From positions 1-64,000 of the forward strand of contig NCGF01000017.1 in the NCBI GenBank assembly GCA_002281485.1: a DNA stretch of 64,000 nucleotides, given 5' to 3'. Positions 1 through 8,014 of the stretch are shown in pieces; positions within the stretch are counted from its first letter, which is position 1, and every line of letters begins with the position of its first letter. Source of the DNA: Sphingomonas sp. 28-66-16 (GTDB taxonomy: Bacteria; Pseudomonadota; Alphaproteobacteria; Sphingomonadales; Sphingomonadaceae). The position numbers were made by a program, and so were the translations under genes. Below the pieces are notes generated by a model that searched no databases, had not been told where the DNA came from, and saw only the letters and a list, made by a program, of their open reading frames with translations.

Positions 1-59
1 CAACACCGCAAGCTCGCCGCTTAACATCAACCCCCAGACGAGGCCCGCACTCCGCTAAT

Positions 60-980
60 TTACGCCCCGAGCTGCGCCAAATGTTCTGACGACGGACAAC
101 CCGCATCGTGCTCAATTGAGCGAATGATCGCCAGAGCTTGCACCGAAAGCGGTACACTGTGAGCGCGCCGCATTTTCGTCTTGTGAGGCGGGATCGTCCA
201 GACAGCCTTCTCAAGATCGAAATCGGACCATTCAGCGAAGCGAAGTTCGCCAGGACGAACGAAAACGTTTGGGAGCAGCCTCAACGCTGCGTGTACCTCC
301 GAGCTCCCATCGAATGCGTCGATAGCGCGGAGCAAGTCGCCAGCCTCGGCGGCGGTGGTAATGGCTGCGCGGTGAACCGCCTTGGGAATGATAAGGGCGC
401 CGCGCAGGTCGGATGCGACATCCCGATCAGCGCGCGCAGTGGCGATGGCGTAACGGAAGATCTGCGAACAGGTGCTGCGGAGCCGCTTTGCGGTCTCGTA
501 GCGCCCTTTGCCTTCCATCTTCCGCAGCATCAGCAGCAATTCCTGCGCCGAGATCGAGGCGACGGGGCGCTTTCCGATCGAGGCATTGATGAAAGTCAGC
601 AGCCAGCGCAGCTTCTTCATCGTGGCGGCCGAGCGGCCTTCCTTTTCGACCTTCAGCATCCATTCGTCGGCGACGGCCTTGAAGCTGTTCGACGCGGCCA
701 CTGTGGCAGCGATCCGGTCAAGCTTCATGCGCTCCGCTGGATCTTCGCCACGTGCGAGCACTTTGCGCGCTGCGTCGCACTCAACCCGCGCATCGGAAAG
801 CCCGGTGTCCGGCCAGACGCCGAACGCCAGCGTCTTCTGTTTGCCGAGATAGCGGTAGTTCATTCGCCAGTAACGACCGCCGGTCGGCGTCACAAGCAGA
901 TACAGCCCGTCGCGATCGCCTAGCTTGTAAGCCTTGTCACGATTCTCTGCGGCTTTGATCGCCACTACCGACAACGCCAT
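60..980 (-). CDS. P4-type tyrosine integrase lacking its catalytic C-terminus (probable pseudogene)
   Basis: Site-specific recombinase of the P4/DUF4102 family that integrates islands at tRNA 3' ends. The N-terminal DUF4102 arm-binding domain (about 1-85), the core-binding domain (about 100-190) and the first catalytic arginine in NVFVRPGELRFAEW are visible, as is the HKTKMRRAHSVPLS strand. The protein stops at 306 residues; the HxxR box and catalytic tyrosine expected over roughly the next 90 residues are missing. The +1 frame beyond about position 110 stays open to the window edge and contains RLGVDVKRR, reminiscent of the segment preceding HGFR in this family, so a frameshift is likely. 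The ATG at 980 has GGAG about nine bases upstream. It reads away from the adjacent tRNA-Glu, the usual island layout. Confidence 0.85.
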   Translation of the reverse strand: MALSVVAIKAAENRDKAYKLGDRDGLYLLVTPTGGRYWRMNYRYLGKQKTLAFGVWPDTGLSDARVECDAARKVLARGEDPAERMKLDRIAATVAASNSFKAVADEWMLKVEKEGRSAATMKKLRWLLTFINASIGKRPVASISAQELLLMLRKMEGKGRYETAKRLRSTCSQIFRYAIATARADRDVASDLRGALIIPKAVHRAAITTAAEAGDLLRAIDAFDGSSEVHAALRLLPNVFVRPGELRFAEWSDFDLEKAVWTIPPHKTKMRRAHSVPLSVQALAIIRSIEHDAGCPSSEHLAQLGA

Positions 981-1083
981 GATGGTATCTCCATCCGAGC
1001 GACCGGCGAGCTGCCATCAGAAATACCATCAAATTGCTGGTATGGAGTGGTATTTCGCCGATCCGACTGGGATGCTTATACCA
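981..1083 (-). promoter_or_regulatory. Cluster of five TGGTAT motifs upstream of the integrase
   Basis: The hexamer TGGTAT or its complement occurs at 983-988, 1023-1028, 1038-1043, 1048-1053 and 1078-1083. The first two form a perfect 8-base inverted repeat (GATGGTAT at 981-988, ATACCATC at 1023-1030), and the leftmost copy overlaps the integrase ribosome binding site. Such clusters next to an integrase and attachment site are typically arm-type integrase sites or excisionase/AlpA operators. The binding protein is inference. Confidence 0.5.
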
Positions 1084-1143
1084 CAGAAAACCGCGGAAAA
1101 CAGCCAGTTACGGCACATTTTGGGACGCCTTGAGAAGGCGTTT

Positions 1144-1218
1144 TGGTGACCCCTACGGGAATCGAACCCGTGCTTCAGCCGTGAAAGGGCCGCGTCCTAA
1201 CCGCTAGACGAAGGGGCC
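1144..1218 (-). tRNA. tRNA-Glu (anticodon TTC)
   Basis: Read on the minus strand, the cloverleaf has acceptor GGCCCCT pairing with AGGGGTC, anticodon loop CTTTCAC with anticodon TTC, and a T arm containing GGTTCGATTCC. The CCA end is encoded at 1144-1146. Its 3' end faces the truncated integrase, so it is the likely attachment target of the element at the left edge. Only one copy of the tRNA 3' end is seen in the window, so the opposite attachment site lies outside it. Confidence 0.96.
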
Positions 1219-1290
1219 AAGGCCGCGATGCGGCGCTGTGCAGGGCAGCCGGTTAGGCAAAACGGCGGCGGCGGTCAAGCGTCCCTGTGG

Positions 1291-1695
1291 TCACCCCCCT
1301 CGGTCTGCCTCTTCGTCGGCGCGGCGATGGCATACAGCCTGGAGCTTGTTGCCGTCGGGATCGCGGACATAGGCGCCATAATAATGTGCATGATAATGCG
1401 GGCGAAGCCCCGGCGCGCCTTCGTCGCTGCCGCCATGCGCGAGCGCGGCGGCGTGAAAGGCGTCGACGGCGGCGCGATCGGGCGCGAGGAAGGCCGCGTG
1501 GGTGCCGTTGCCCTGGCTGGCGGCGGCGCCGTCGAACGGCGTGACGATGAACAATTTGGGCCCCGTCAGCGATCCGAAGACGATCGCGCCGGGCATGTCG
1601 AACGGCTCGGTCACGCCAAGCGCGGCCATCACCGGGCGATAGAAATGGCCCGCGCGATCGAGATCGTTGGTGCCGAGGGTCAGATGACTGAACAT
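1291..1695 (-). CDS. VOC (glyoxalase/bleomycin-resistance fold) family protein
   Basis: A 134-residue single-domain vicinal-oxygen-chelate protein. It opens with MFSHLTLGTNDLDRAGHFY, the usual first beta-alpha unit of the fold, and ends with YGAYVRDPDGNKLQAVCH, the typical closing strand that supplies a metal ligand in this superfamily. The longer open frame upstream is rejected because homology begins at MFSHL. Its substrate cannot be told from sequence; members include glyoxalases, dioxygenases and antibiotic-binding proteins. It lies just downstream of recJ on the same strand, 16 bases apart, possibly co-transcribed. Confidence 0.85.
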   Translation of the reverse strand: MFSHLTLGTNDLDRAGHFYRPVMAALGVTEPFDMPGAIVFGSLTGPKLFIVTPFDGAAASQGNGTHAAFLAPDRAAVDAFHAAALAHGGSDEGAPGLRPHYHAHYYGAYVRDPDGNKLQAVCHRRADEEADRGG

Positions 1696-1711
1696 CGATG
1701 GTGTTCCCGCT

Positions 1712-3475
1712 TCAATCGGCCCAGGCGGCGTCGTCGATATGAAGTTCGGCAGCGGGGCGACTGCCCCAGTCGTCGGTCTTGGCGCGCCCGGCGAGCCACA
1801 ACCGGCGATGCGACGCCGCGCCGAGCAGCGCCTGGCCAAGCGCGCTCTCGGCCTGGCGAAAGGCGACCCCCTTGAAGCCGCGCCCGTCCTCGCCGCTGAC
1901 GATCACCCGGACATGGCCGTTGCCGACGATATCGGCCTTGACGATCCGCACCGGCCCGACCGCGACCCTGGGCGCGGGCCAGCCCATCCCGTAGGGCCCG
2001 CCGGCCTCGAGCGAGTCGACCAACGCCAGGGTCAGCCCGCCCGGCGCAAGCAACGCATCGACCAGCAGCGCACGGCCCTCGCCCGACCGCGCGACCGCTT
2101 CGGCGAGCCGCGCTTCGAGGAAATCGCCGAACGCCTCGATCCGGTCCGCCGCGATCGTCAGCCCCGCCGCCATTGCATGACCGCCGCCGGCGATCAGCAG
2201 GCCCTGGTCCTTGGCCGCCAGCACCACCGCACCCAGATCGACGCCGCTCACCGAGCGCCCCGATCCCTTGCCGACGCCCTCTCCGTCGAGCGCAATGACG
2301 ATCGCCGGCCGGCTATATTTCTCCTTGAGCCGCCCCGCGACGATGCCGATGACGCCGGGATGCCAGCCTTCGCCGGCGACGACGATCACCGCGCGATTGC
2401 CCTTGGTCGCGGCGATCGCCTCGGCGGTGATCTGGACCTCGCTCTCGATCGCGCGGCGCTCTTCGTTGAGGCGGTCGAGCTCGGTCGCGATCAGGCGCGC
2501 CTCGTCGGGGTCCTGCGTGGTCAGCAGCCGCACGCCGAGATCGGACTTGCCGACCCGCCCGCCTGCATTGATCCGCGGCCCGAGCGCGAAGCCGAGATCG
2601 GTCGCGGTCGGCGCGCGGGTCAGCCGCGATGCCTCGATCAGGGCGTTGAGGCCGATGTTGCGCCGCGCCGCCATCACCTTCAGCCCCTGCGCGACAAAGG
2701 CGCGGTTGAGGCCCCGGAGCGCGGCCACATCGGCGACGGTGCCCAGCGCGACGATATCGAGCAGCTCGATCAGTCTCGGTTCGCCGCGGCCCGCGAAAAA
2801 GCCGCGCGCGCGCAGCAGCCGGATCAGCGCGGCGCCGAGCAGAAACGCCACGCCGACGGCGGCGAGATGGCCGTGCGCCTTGCCGCCGTCCTCGTCGAGA
2901 CGGTTGGGGTTCACCAGCGCATAGGCGTGGGGCAGGGCGGCCACGCATTTGTGATGATCGACGACGATCACGTCGACCCCGGCGGTGCGGGCCATGTCGA
3001 GCGCCTCGAATGCCTGCGCACCACAATCGACGGTGACGATCAGCGTCGCGCCGCCTGCCGCGAGCCGCACCAGCGCCTCGCCCGACGGGCCATAGCCCTC
3101 CATCAGGCGATCGGGGATATAGGCGCTCGCCTCGAGCCCCAGCGCGCGCAGGAGCAGGATCATCAGCGCGGCGGAGGTGGCGCCATCGACGTCATAGTCG
3201 CCGAAGATCGTCACCTGTTCGCCGGCCAGCACGGCGGCGGCGAGCCGTTCGGCGGCGCGGTCCATGTCGCGAAAGATCGAGGGATCGGGCATGAAGCCGC
3301 GGATGCTCGGCGACCGGTGCGCCTCGAGCTCGTCGCGCGGACAGCCGCGCGCCATCAGCAATTGGGTGACGAGATCATCGGGGGCGAAATCGGGATCGCG
3401 CGCGTCTGCCGCCAGCGCGCGCCAGCGCCACGGCTGGCCGAGGATCGAGTGGTCGATATGAAGAAGCGAGCTCAT
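1712..3475 (-). CDS. recJ: Single-stranded-DNA-specific exonuclease RecJ
   Basis: 5'-3' single-strand DNA exonuclease acting in RecF-pathway recombination and mismatch repair in the cytoplasm. The 587-residue length is usual for alphaproteobacterial RecJ. DHH-family motif I (GDYDVDGATSA, about residues 92-102) and the DHH motif (VVDHHKC, about 171) give the metal-binding centre; the DHHA1 RNA/DNA-binding domain contains GGGHAMAAGLT. The first in-frame ATG at 3505 would add ten residues unrelated to the family, so MSSLLHIDHS at 3475 is chosen. The gene follows the B12-binding protein gene on the same strand after a 64-base gap. Confidence 0.96.
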   Translation of the reverse strand: MSSLLHIDHSILGQPWRWRALAADARDPDFAPDDLVTQLLMARGCPRDELEAHRSPSIRGFMPDPSIFRDMDRAAERLAAAVLAGEQVTIFGDYDVDGATSAALMILLLRALGLEASAYIPDRLMEGYGPSGEALVRLAAGGATLIVTVDCGAQAFEALDMARTAGVDVIVVDHHKCVAALPHAYALVNPNRLDEDGGKAHGHLAAVGVAFLLGAALIRLLRARGFFAGRGEPRLIELLDIVALGTVADVAALRGLNRAFVAQGLKVMAARRNIGLNALIEASRLTRAPTATDLGFALGPRINAGGRVGKSDLGVRLLTTQDPDEARLIATELDRLNEERRAIESEVQITAEAIAATKGNRAVIVVAGEGWHPGVIGIVAGRLKEKYSRPAIVIALDGEGVGKGSGRSVSGVDLGAVVLAAKDQGLLIAGGGHAMAAGLTIAADRIEAFGDFLEARLAEAVARSGEGRALLVDALLAPGGLTLALVDSLEAGGPYGMGWPAPRVAVGPVRIVKADIVGNGHVRVIVSGEDGRGFKGVAFRQAESALGQALLGAASHRRLWLAGRAKTDDWGSRPAAELHIDDAAWAD

Positions 3476-3539
3476 CGCGGCGACCCTAGCGGGTTGCCGG
3501 TGCAATGGAAATCAAAGGGGGGAATCAGACAGGGTCAGG

Positions 3540-4433
3540 TCAGCCATGGCGTGGCGCCCAGTTCGACAAGATGCCGATATCGAGCAGTTTCTGCGCGACC
3601 AGCACCGCTGCCGGGGCATTGGCGGCGGTGGCATCGGCGCCGATCTCGCGGGCGAGATCGGGGTTGGCGGTAAACAGCGGGCCGCCGACCATCACCCCGA
3701 TGGCGGCGTTCTGCGAGCGCGCCCGGATCGCCGCGATCGTCGCGACCAGCGCTTCGATCTGGCGCGTGGCACCCAGTGTCAGCCCGGCGACGGCATACCA
3801 GTTGGTTTCGACCTCGGCAGCGATGGCCTCGATCGTCGCATCGGGTTCGTCATGAACCGACCAACCGCCCGCGCGCAGAAATTTCGAAACCATCGCGGCG
3901 CCAAAATGATGCTGGTCGCCGGGGGTCATTGCCATCAGCACTTGGCGCCGCGCATCGAGCGACGGTTCGGCATGGGTGGCGTTGAAGATCGCGAGCAGCT
4001 TTTGCAACCGCGCGACGCCGAGCGTGACGTCGATGAAATCGCATTCGTCGCGATCCCACATCGCCCCGAGCGCCCGGGCGGTCGGTTCGAGCAATTCGAC
4101 GAACAGCGTTTCCATCGCCAGTCCGCGATCGCGCAGCCCCGAAACGTAGCTGGCCGACGCGCCGAGATCGTCGCCCATCACGATCTCGGCAAGGCCGCTG
4201 ATATCGGCTTCGGTCGGATGACCCATCGCCGTTGCGTCGTCCGCCTCGCCGACCAGATGAAGACGCAACAGTCGGGGGACGATTTCGGTCGAAACCATCT
4301 GTGCCAGCCGATGATGCCGGACCGCAATATCGTCGCGGTTGCGGATCTCCGGTGCCATGAAGTTGATCTCCAGTCGGCGCAGCATCTGTCCGTCGATCGT
4401 CGATTCGCGTGGACTTCGTACGGTCAATGCCAT
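3540..4433 (-). CDS. Cobalamin-binding PpaA/AerR-like sensor protein
   Basis: A 297-residue protein of the B12-binding regulator group that includes PpaA/AerR, antirepressors of photosynthesis gene control in purple bacteria. Visible are a helical cap with MWDRDECDFIDV (the region that covers cobalamin), the TPGDQHHFGAAMVSKFLRAGGW loop (the histidine expected to coordinate cobalt) and a Rossmann-like end with GVMVGGPLF and GADATAANAPAAV. No DNA-binding domain is present, so it should act through a partner such as a CrtJ/PpsR repressor; none is in the window. ATG 4433 has GGGGGA about ten bases upstream and is preferred to the longer frame. Confidence 0.8.
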   Translation of the reverse strand: MALTVRSPRESTIDGQMLRRLEINFMAPEIRNRDDIAVRHHRLAQMVSTEIVPRLLRLHLVGEADDATAMGHPTEADISGLAEIVMGDDLGASASYVSGLRDRGLAMETLFVELLEPTARALGAMWDRDECDFIDVTLGVARLQKLLAIFNATHAEPSLDARRQVLMAMTPGDQHHFGAAMVSKFLRAGGWSVHDEPDATIEAIAAEVETNWYAVAGLTLGATRQIEALVATIAAIRARSQNAAIGVMVGGPLFTANPDLAREIGADATAANAPAAVLVAQKLLDIGILSNWAPRHG

Positions 4434-4629
4434 GCTGTTGTTTCCCCCCATTGGCTGATTTGTGCCATTTTGTTGGCGAGCAGTCTGCACGATCGATCGC
4501 GAATGTCGATACCGTCATTGGGCTCCGCCAAGTCGCCGGGAATCCTCGGCAAGCATCGGCCCGCGCTCCAGGGCGACCCGGATGCCCGCGCGCGCGACAT
4601 GCCGTGCCGACCGGCACGCGTGGTGCTTC

Positions 4630-5556
4630 TCAACGCTGCGCGCGTTCGTCGTCTCGCTGCACGATCAGTTTCCGCACGCGGTTCATCGCGGCATTGAAAT
4701 CGCCGGTGTCGCGCGGGCGGAGCGTGGCGGCGCGGCGATAGCTGTCGATCGCGGCTTCGTATTCGCCGCGCGCCTCGGCGCAGATGCCGACGTCGTAAGC
4801 GACCGCGAATTGCGGTGTCGCCTGGTCGATCGCCGCCATCTCGGCGCAGGCGCCTGTCAGGTCGGTCTGCGTTCGGCGGACTGCCGCCTTGAAACGGTCG
4901 CCAAATTCCTTGGGAAGCCCGTCGCGGCTTTCGTAGAAGCGCGGGGCGTAATTTTCGGTATAGGGGCTGATCTCGCGCGCGACTTCGTCGGCGATGCTGT
5001 CGGTCATCCCGCGCACGACGCCATCGACCGCACCGGGCGCGCTGTCGCCGGGGCACCAGGTCACGACGTGCTGGCGCGGCTTGCGGGTCGAATAGGCAAT
5101 GCCCCCGTCGGATTCGCGCGTGATACGCAAATCGGCGGTCATGTCGATCGTGCGTTGCCGACAATAGACCGTCTGCTTTTCCTTGCGGACGCATTGGTCG
5201 TTGTTGAACGCGTCCTTCTTGGTTTCGACGCAATTCTCGTGTTCCTGCGTGACACGCGCTTCGTTGATTTCAGTGCTCACCAGCCCCGACAGCACGCCAT
5301 CGAGCGAGGCATCGCCACCGCGTCGATCGAGGCTGACGACGCTGTAGTGCCCGCGGTTCGCCAGCGCGCGCTCGAGCGCGAAGCCGAGGGCGCCGCCGTC
5401 GGGGCCGTCGATCCGGTCGACGCCCATCCGCTTGAGGAGGCTCGGTTCACGATAGTCGGCGGGAAAGTGGCCGATCAGCCTCACGCTCTCGGCCCTGGCG
5501 ATGCCCGCCGACGCGACGCCGATCACCACCCACGCTGCCAATCCGAGACGGCTCAT
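4630..5556 (-). CDS. Secreted tetratricopeptide-like protein of unknown function
   Basis: A 308-residue protein with a clear Sec signal peptide (hydrophobic stretch ending GIARAESV). The middle region contains several cysteines (HENCVETKK, NDQCVRKEK, TVYCRQRT, VTWCPGD), suggesting disulfides and a periplasmic location. The C-terminus carries TPR-like helices (FAVAYDVGICAEARGEYEAAIDSYRRAATLRP). The N-terminal half (FALERALANRGHYSVVSL) resembles periplasmic proteins that score many gene products, but I do not recognise a named family. It lies between the B12 protein and an oxygenase on the same strand, with no obvious functional link. Confidence 0.75.
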   Translation of the reverse strand: MSRLGLAAWVVIGVASAGIARAESVRLIGHFPADYREPSLLKRMGVDRIDGPDGGALGFALERALANRGHYSVVSLDRRGGDASLDGVLSGLVSTEINEARVTQEHENCVETKKDAFNNDQCVRKEKQTVYCRQRTIDMTADLRITRESDGGIAYSTRKPRQHVVTWCPGDSAPGAVDGVVRGMTDSIADEVAREISPYTENYAPRFYESRDGLPKEFGDRFKAAVRRTQTDLTGACAEMAAIDQATPQFAVAYDVGICAEARGEYEAAIDSYRRAATLRPRDTGDFNAAMNRVRKLIVQRDDERAQR

Positions 5557-5602
5557 ACGGTGCCCCCGCGCTGAATCTGCACCATATTATCGCGCCCGAA
5601 GG

Positions 5603-6277
5603 CTATAGCCAACTCTGTTCGCGAAACCATTTGGTCACGATGTATTTGACGCCCTTCACCACCGGCATGCCCTCGTGCAGCGTCAGCTGGTTGGGGCTGC
5701 CGTCGGCGCTCATGTTATTCCACGCGAGCAGCAGCCCGCGCTTCGGGGCGACCCGGATTCCCGCGCGCGGGAACCAGGTGGCGCCGCCTTCGGTGACGTC
5801 GTTGAGATAGACCATCGCGGTCCAGGTCCGCTGGCCGCCGTCTTGGCGAACCTTGTGCCAATAGCTTTCGGTCTCGAAGAAGAAATCATGGTGCGCGCGG
5901 AATTGCTGCCCGGGCGCATAGCGCTGCCCCTGCATCGTCTCGCCGAGCGCCGGATCGAGCCCGAGCAGCGCCGCGATCCGTTCGTCGATCGGGCGGACAT
6001 CGGGCGACCAGCGATCCATGTCGCAGCTCTCGCTGGTGCGGAAATTCTCCTCGGGCCGGTCGGCGAGCAGCGTGGAGGGGCGGCGGTTCGAATCGATCAA
6101 CGCGGTCAGCCGGCGGCAGGTCTGCATATCGAGAAAATCATCGCGGAAATAGACCTGCACATCGGCGATCTCGACGCGCGATACGGCGGGATCAGCATCG
6201 AGCCGGGCGGCGACATCGGCCCCGATCCGGGCCCGGACGGGGGAGCTGGTGCGCGGTTTCCTGAACAAGCTGATCAC
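5603..6277 (-). CDS. 2OG-Fe(II) oxygenase, prolyl 4-hydroxylase alpha-subunit-like
   Basis: 2-oxoglutarate and iron dependent dioxygenase of the P4Hc group, which hydroxylates prolines in peptides. The HxD iron ligands are in FRAHHDFFF, the distal histidine in LTLHEGMPVVKG, and the 2-oxoglutarate-binding lysine in KYIVTKWFRE at the C-terminus. The first ATG of the frame (6325) falls in the loop of the upstream gene's terminator hairpin, so translation most likely starts at GTG 6277 (VISLFRKPR), giving 224 residues. That start has only a weak ribosome binding site. No collagen-like or other obvious substrate is encoded nearby. Confidence 0.85.
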   Translation of the reverse strand: MISLFRKPRTSSPVRARIGADVAARLDADPAVSRVEIADVQVYFRDDFLDMQTCRRLTALIDSNRRPSTLLADRPEENFRTSESCDMDRWSPDVRPIDERIAALLGLDPALGETMQGQRYAPGQQFRAHHDFFFETESYWHKVRQDGGQRTWTAMVYLNDVTEGGATWFPRAGIRVAPKRGLLLAWNNMSADGSPNQLTLHEGMPVVKGVKYIVTKWFREQSWL

Positions 6278-6307
6278 CGTGCGAACTTGCCCGGCGCGTG
6301 CCAAAAA

Positions 6308-6340
6308 GCAAGGCCCGGCGGTCATCCCGCCGGGCCTTGC
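6308..6340 (-). terminator. Rho-independent terminator of the RcnB-like gene
   Basis: Perfect 14-base arms (6308-6321 and 6327-6340) with a 5-base loop are followed on the minus strand by TTTTT. It lies 20 bases past the stop of the RcnB-like gene. Confidence 0.88.
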
Positions 6341-6360
6341 CGGTTACGCGTCCTGGCGGA

Positions 6361-7350
6361 TCAGCGATCCCAGAAAATGTCGTACACGGTATCGACGACA
6401 TAGCCGCTGCGGGTATCGACGAGCAGCGCGTCGTTGTAGTAGCGCACCCACTGATACGGCCAATAAGCCGGCGGCAGGCGATAATATTCGGGGTCCTCGA
6501 TCCAGTAGCTCTGCTGGAACAACAGCGAATTCAGCGCGACCCCGATCCCGAACCGGCGATAGCCATAGCCCCAGCCATAGGGCGCATAGTAGCGCGGCAG
6601 GCGAAACAGATCGCGATTGTAGTTCCGATAGCCCTGCCAGTCATATTGGTTGCCGCGCCGCCAATCCCGGTTCCAGACGCCGCGATTGCCGAAATTCTGG
6701 TTGCGATAGGCGTCGTTGCCGCCACGATAATTATTGCCATAGCGGTTGGCATCGGGCCGGCCACGATTGCCGGTGTCGAAGCCGCGCCGATCCTGTCGGA
6801 AATCCTGACGGTCGCCGCGCTGATCCTGCCGAAAAACCTGGCGATCGTCCCGACGATCCTGCCGGAACTCCGGCCGGTCGTTGCGGCGATCGTTCTGGAA
6901 CGCGGGCTGGCCCGGGACCGGCGGCTGGAAGCTGCCCCGATCACCGCCGCGATTCGGCCGGAACCCATCGCCACCGCCGCGCCGATCCTGGCCGCCGCCA
7001 CGGCGATCCTGCCCGAAATTCTGGCCCGGCTGGACCTGAACCGGCGCGGTCTGGGGCGGCGCCTGGAACTGCGGACGCGCGGGGCGCTGGTAATTGGCCT
7101 GCGGCACGCTGGACGGCGCGACCGAGACGGTCGGCATCTGGGTGGTCGGGGCCGTCGGCGCGGGCCGATTCGCACGGAAGTCGCCGCGATTGCCACCATC
7201 GCCGCCGCGGCGGCCCATGCCGCGCTCTTCTCCAGATATGCCATGGACGCGGGGCTGGCGCTCCAACTGGTCGCTTTGTCCAAGAGCATAGGCACTGCCC
7301 GGCATGATCGCCGCCGCAGCAAACAAGCTCAGCAGGAATGATCTGCGCAT
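6361..7350 (-). CDS. RcnB-family secreted protein with an Asp/Arg-rich repeat region
   Basis: Secreted protein of 329 residues with a signal peptide (RRSFLLSLFAAAAIMPGSAYA). The C-terminal 60 residues (YWIEDPEYYRLPPAYWPYQW through DTVYDIFW) form an RcnB domain, the periplasmic nickel/cobalt homeostasis fold. Between them lies a long low-complexity segment (about 100-235) rich in RQDRRDDR and NRGG-type units, probably disordered. The family link does not prove a metal role, as many sphingomonad RcnB-like proteins are uncharacterised. ATG 7350 has a strong GGAGGAA site six bases upstream, so it beats the frame's first ATG. The gene is followed by a clear terminator. Confidence 0.85.
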   Translation of the reverse strand: MRRSFLLSLFAAAAIMPGSAYALGQSDQLERQPRVHGISGEERGMGRRGGDGGNRGDFRANRPAPTAPTTQMPTVSVAPSSVPQANYQRPARPQFQAPPQTAPVQVQPGQNFGQDRRGGGQDRRGGGDGFRPNRGGDRGSFQPPVPGQPAFQNDRRNDRPEFRQDRRDDRQVFRQDQRGDRQDFRQDRRGFDTGNRGRPDANRYGNNYRGGNDAYRNQNFGNRGVWNRDWRRGNQYDWQGYRNYNRDLFRLPRYYAPYGWGYGYRRFGIGVALNSLLFQQSYWIEDPEYYRLPPAYWPYQWVRYYNDALLVDTRSGYVVDTVYDIFWDR

Positions 7351-7456
7351 GATTTCCTCCAAGAGCGTCGACCGACAATCCGGGAGCGACGTTGCATTGC
7401 TTTTGGACGGTTGGCGATGAGCCGTTTCTGAATTGAGCTGAAAGGTTAGCGAAAGC

Positions 7457-8014
7457 TTAGGGAGGCGTCTTCGCCGGAGCAGGCGGCGTCAGCGCCGGCA
7501 CGAGCCGCGCGGCGTCGGCGGGATTGATTCCCGGTCGCGGCGTCAAGGTGATCGCCTCGTCGCCCCGCTGAATGCGCGCCGCCAACTGCACGGCTTCGAT
7601 CACGCGCGGATAGACGCCGCACCGGCAGATATTGGTGATCGCCGACTCGATTTCCTCTTCCGAAGGATTGCGGTTCCTCTTGAGCAGCACCGCCGCTGCC
7701 ATGATCATGCCGGGGATGCAGAAGCCGCATTGCGGGACGTTGTTGGCGATCCACGCCTGCTGCACCGGATGATCGCGCTCGCGCGACAGCCCCTCGATCG
7801 TGGTGACGAACGCGCCTTCGACCGCTGCGATCGTCGTCTGGCACGATCGCACCGCCTCGCCATCGACCTCGACCGTGCAGGCGCCGCAGTGGCCCGTGCC
7901 GCAGCCATATTTGGTGCCGGTGAGGTTGGAGGCATCGCGCAGCGCCCAGAGCAGCGGCGTCTGCGGGTCCATCCGGTATTCGACCGGCTGGTTGTTGACG
8001 GTGAATTTGGTCAT
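7457..8014 (-). CDS. 2Fe-2S small subunit of a xanthine dehydrogenase-family (isoquinoline 1-oxidoreductase-like) enzyme
   Basis: A 185-residue electron-transfer subunit of molybdenum hydroxylases. The plant-type ferredoxin cluster motif (YGCGTGHCGACTVEVDG, with a further Cys in VRSCQT) and the second cluster in the helical domain (QCGFCIPGM ... NICRCGVYPRV) are complete. Homologs are IorA-like and normally sit next to a large molybdopterin subunit. Here the following gene on this strand is an RcnB-like protein and no large subunit is in the window. The C-terminus extends by about 35 residues beyond the usual end. The ATG overlaps the CaiB-type gene's stop by four bases, so translation is probably coupled. 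Confidence 0.92.
   Translation of the reverse strand: MTKFTVNNQPVEYRMDPQTPLLWALRDASNLTGTKYGCGTGHCGACTVEVDGEAVRSCQTTIAAVEGAFVTTIEGLSRERDHPVQQAWIANNVPQCGFCIPGMIMAAAVLLKRNRNPSEEEIESAITNICRCGVYPRVIEAVQLAARIQRGDEAITLTPRPGINPADAARLVPALTPPAPAKTPP

Noticed and set aside
1739..3673. 644-residue open frame on the plus strand
   Set aside because: It is the complement of recJ; the translation is Arg/Asp/His-rich low-complexity sequence typical of a shadow frame in high-GC DNA.
6278..6325. N-terminal extension of the prolyl-4-hydroxylase-like protein from ATG 6325
   Set aside because: The codon lies in the loop of the upstream gene's terminator, so it would rarely be transcribed and translated.
6775..7060. 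Repeated triplets in the RcnB-like gene as a possible CRISPR or satellite
   Set aside because: They code for irregular DRR/RQDR units with no fixed spacer or repeat length; no CRISPR array was seen anywhere in the window.
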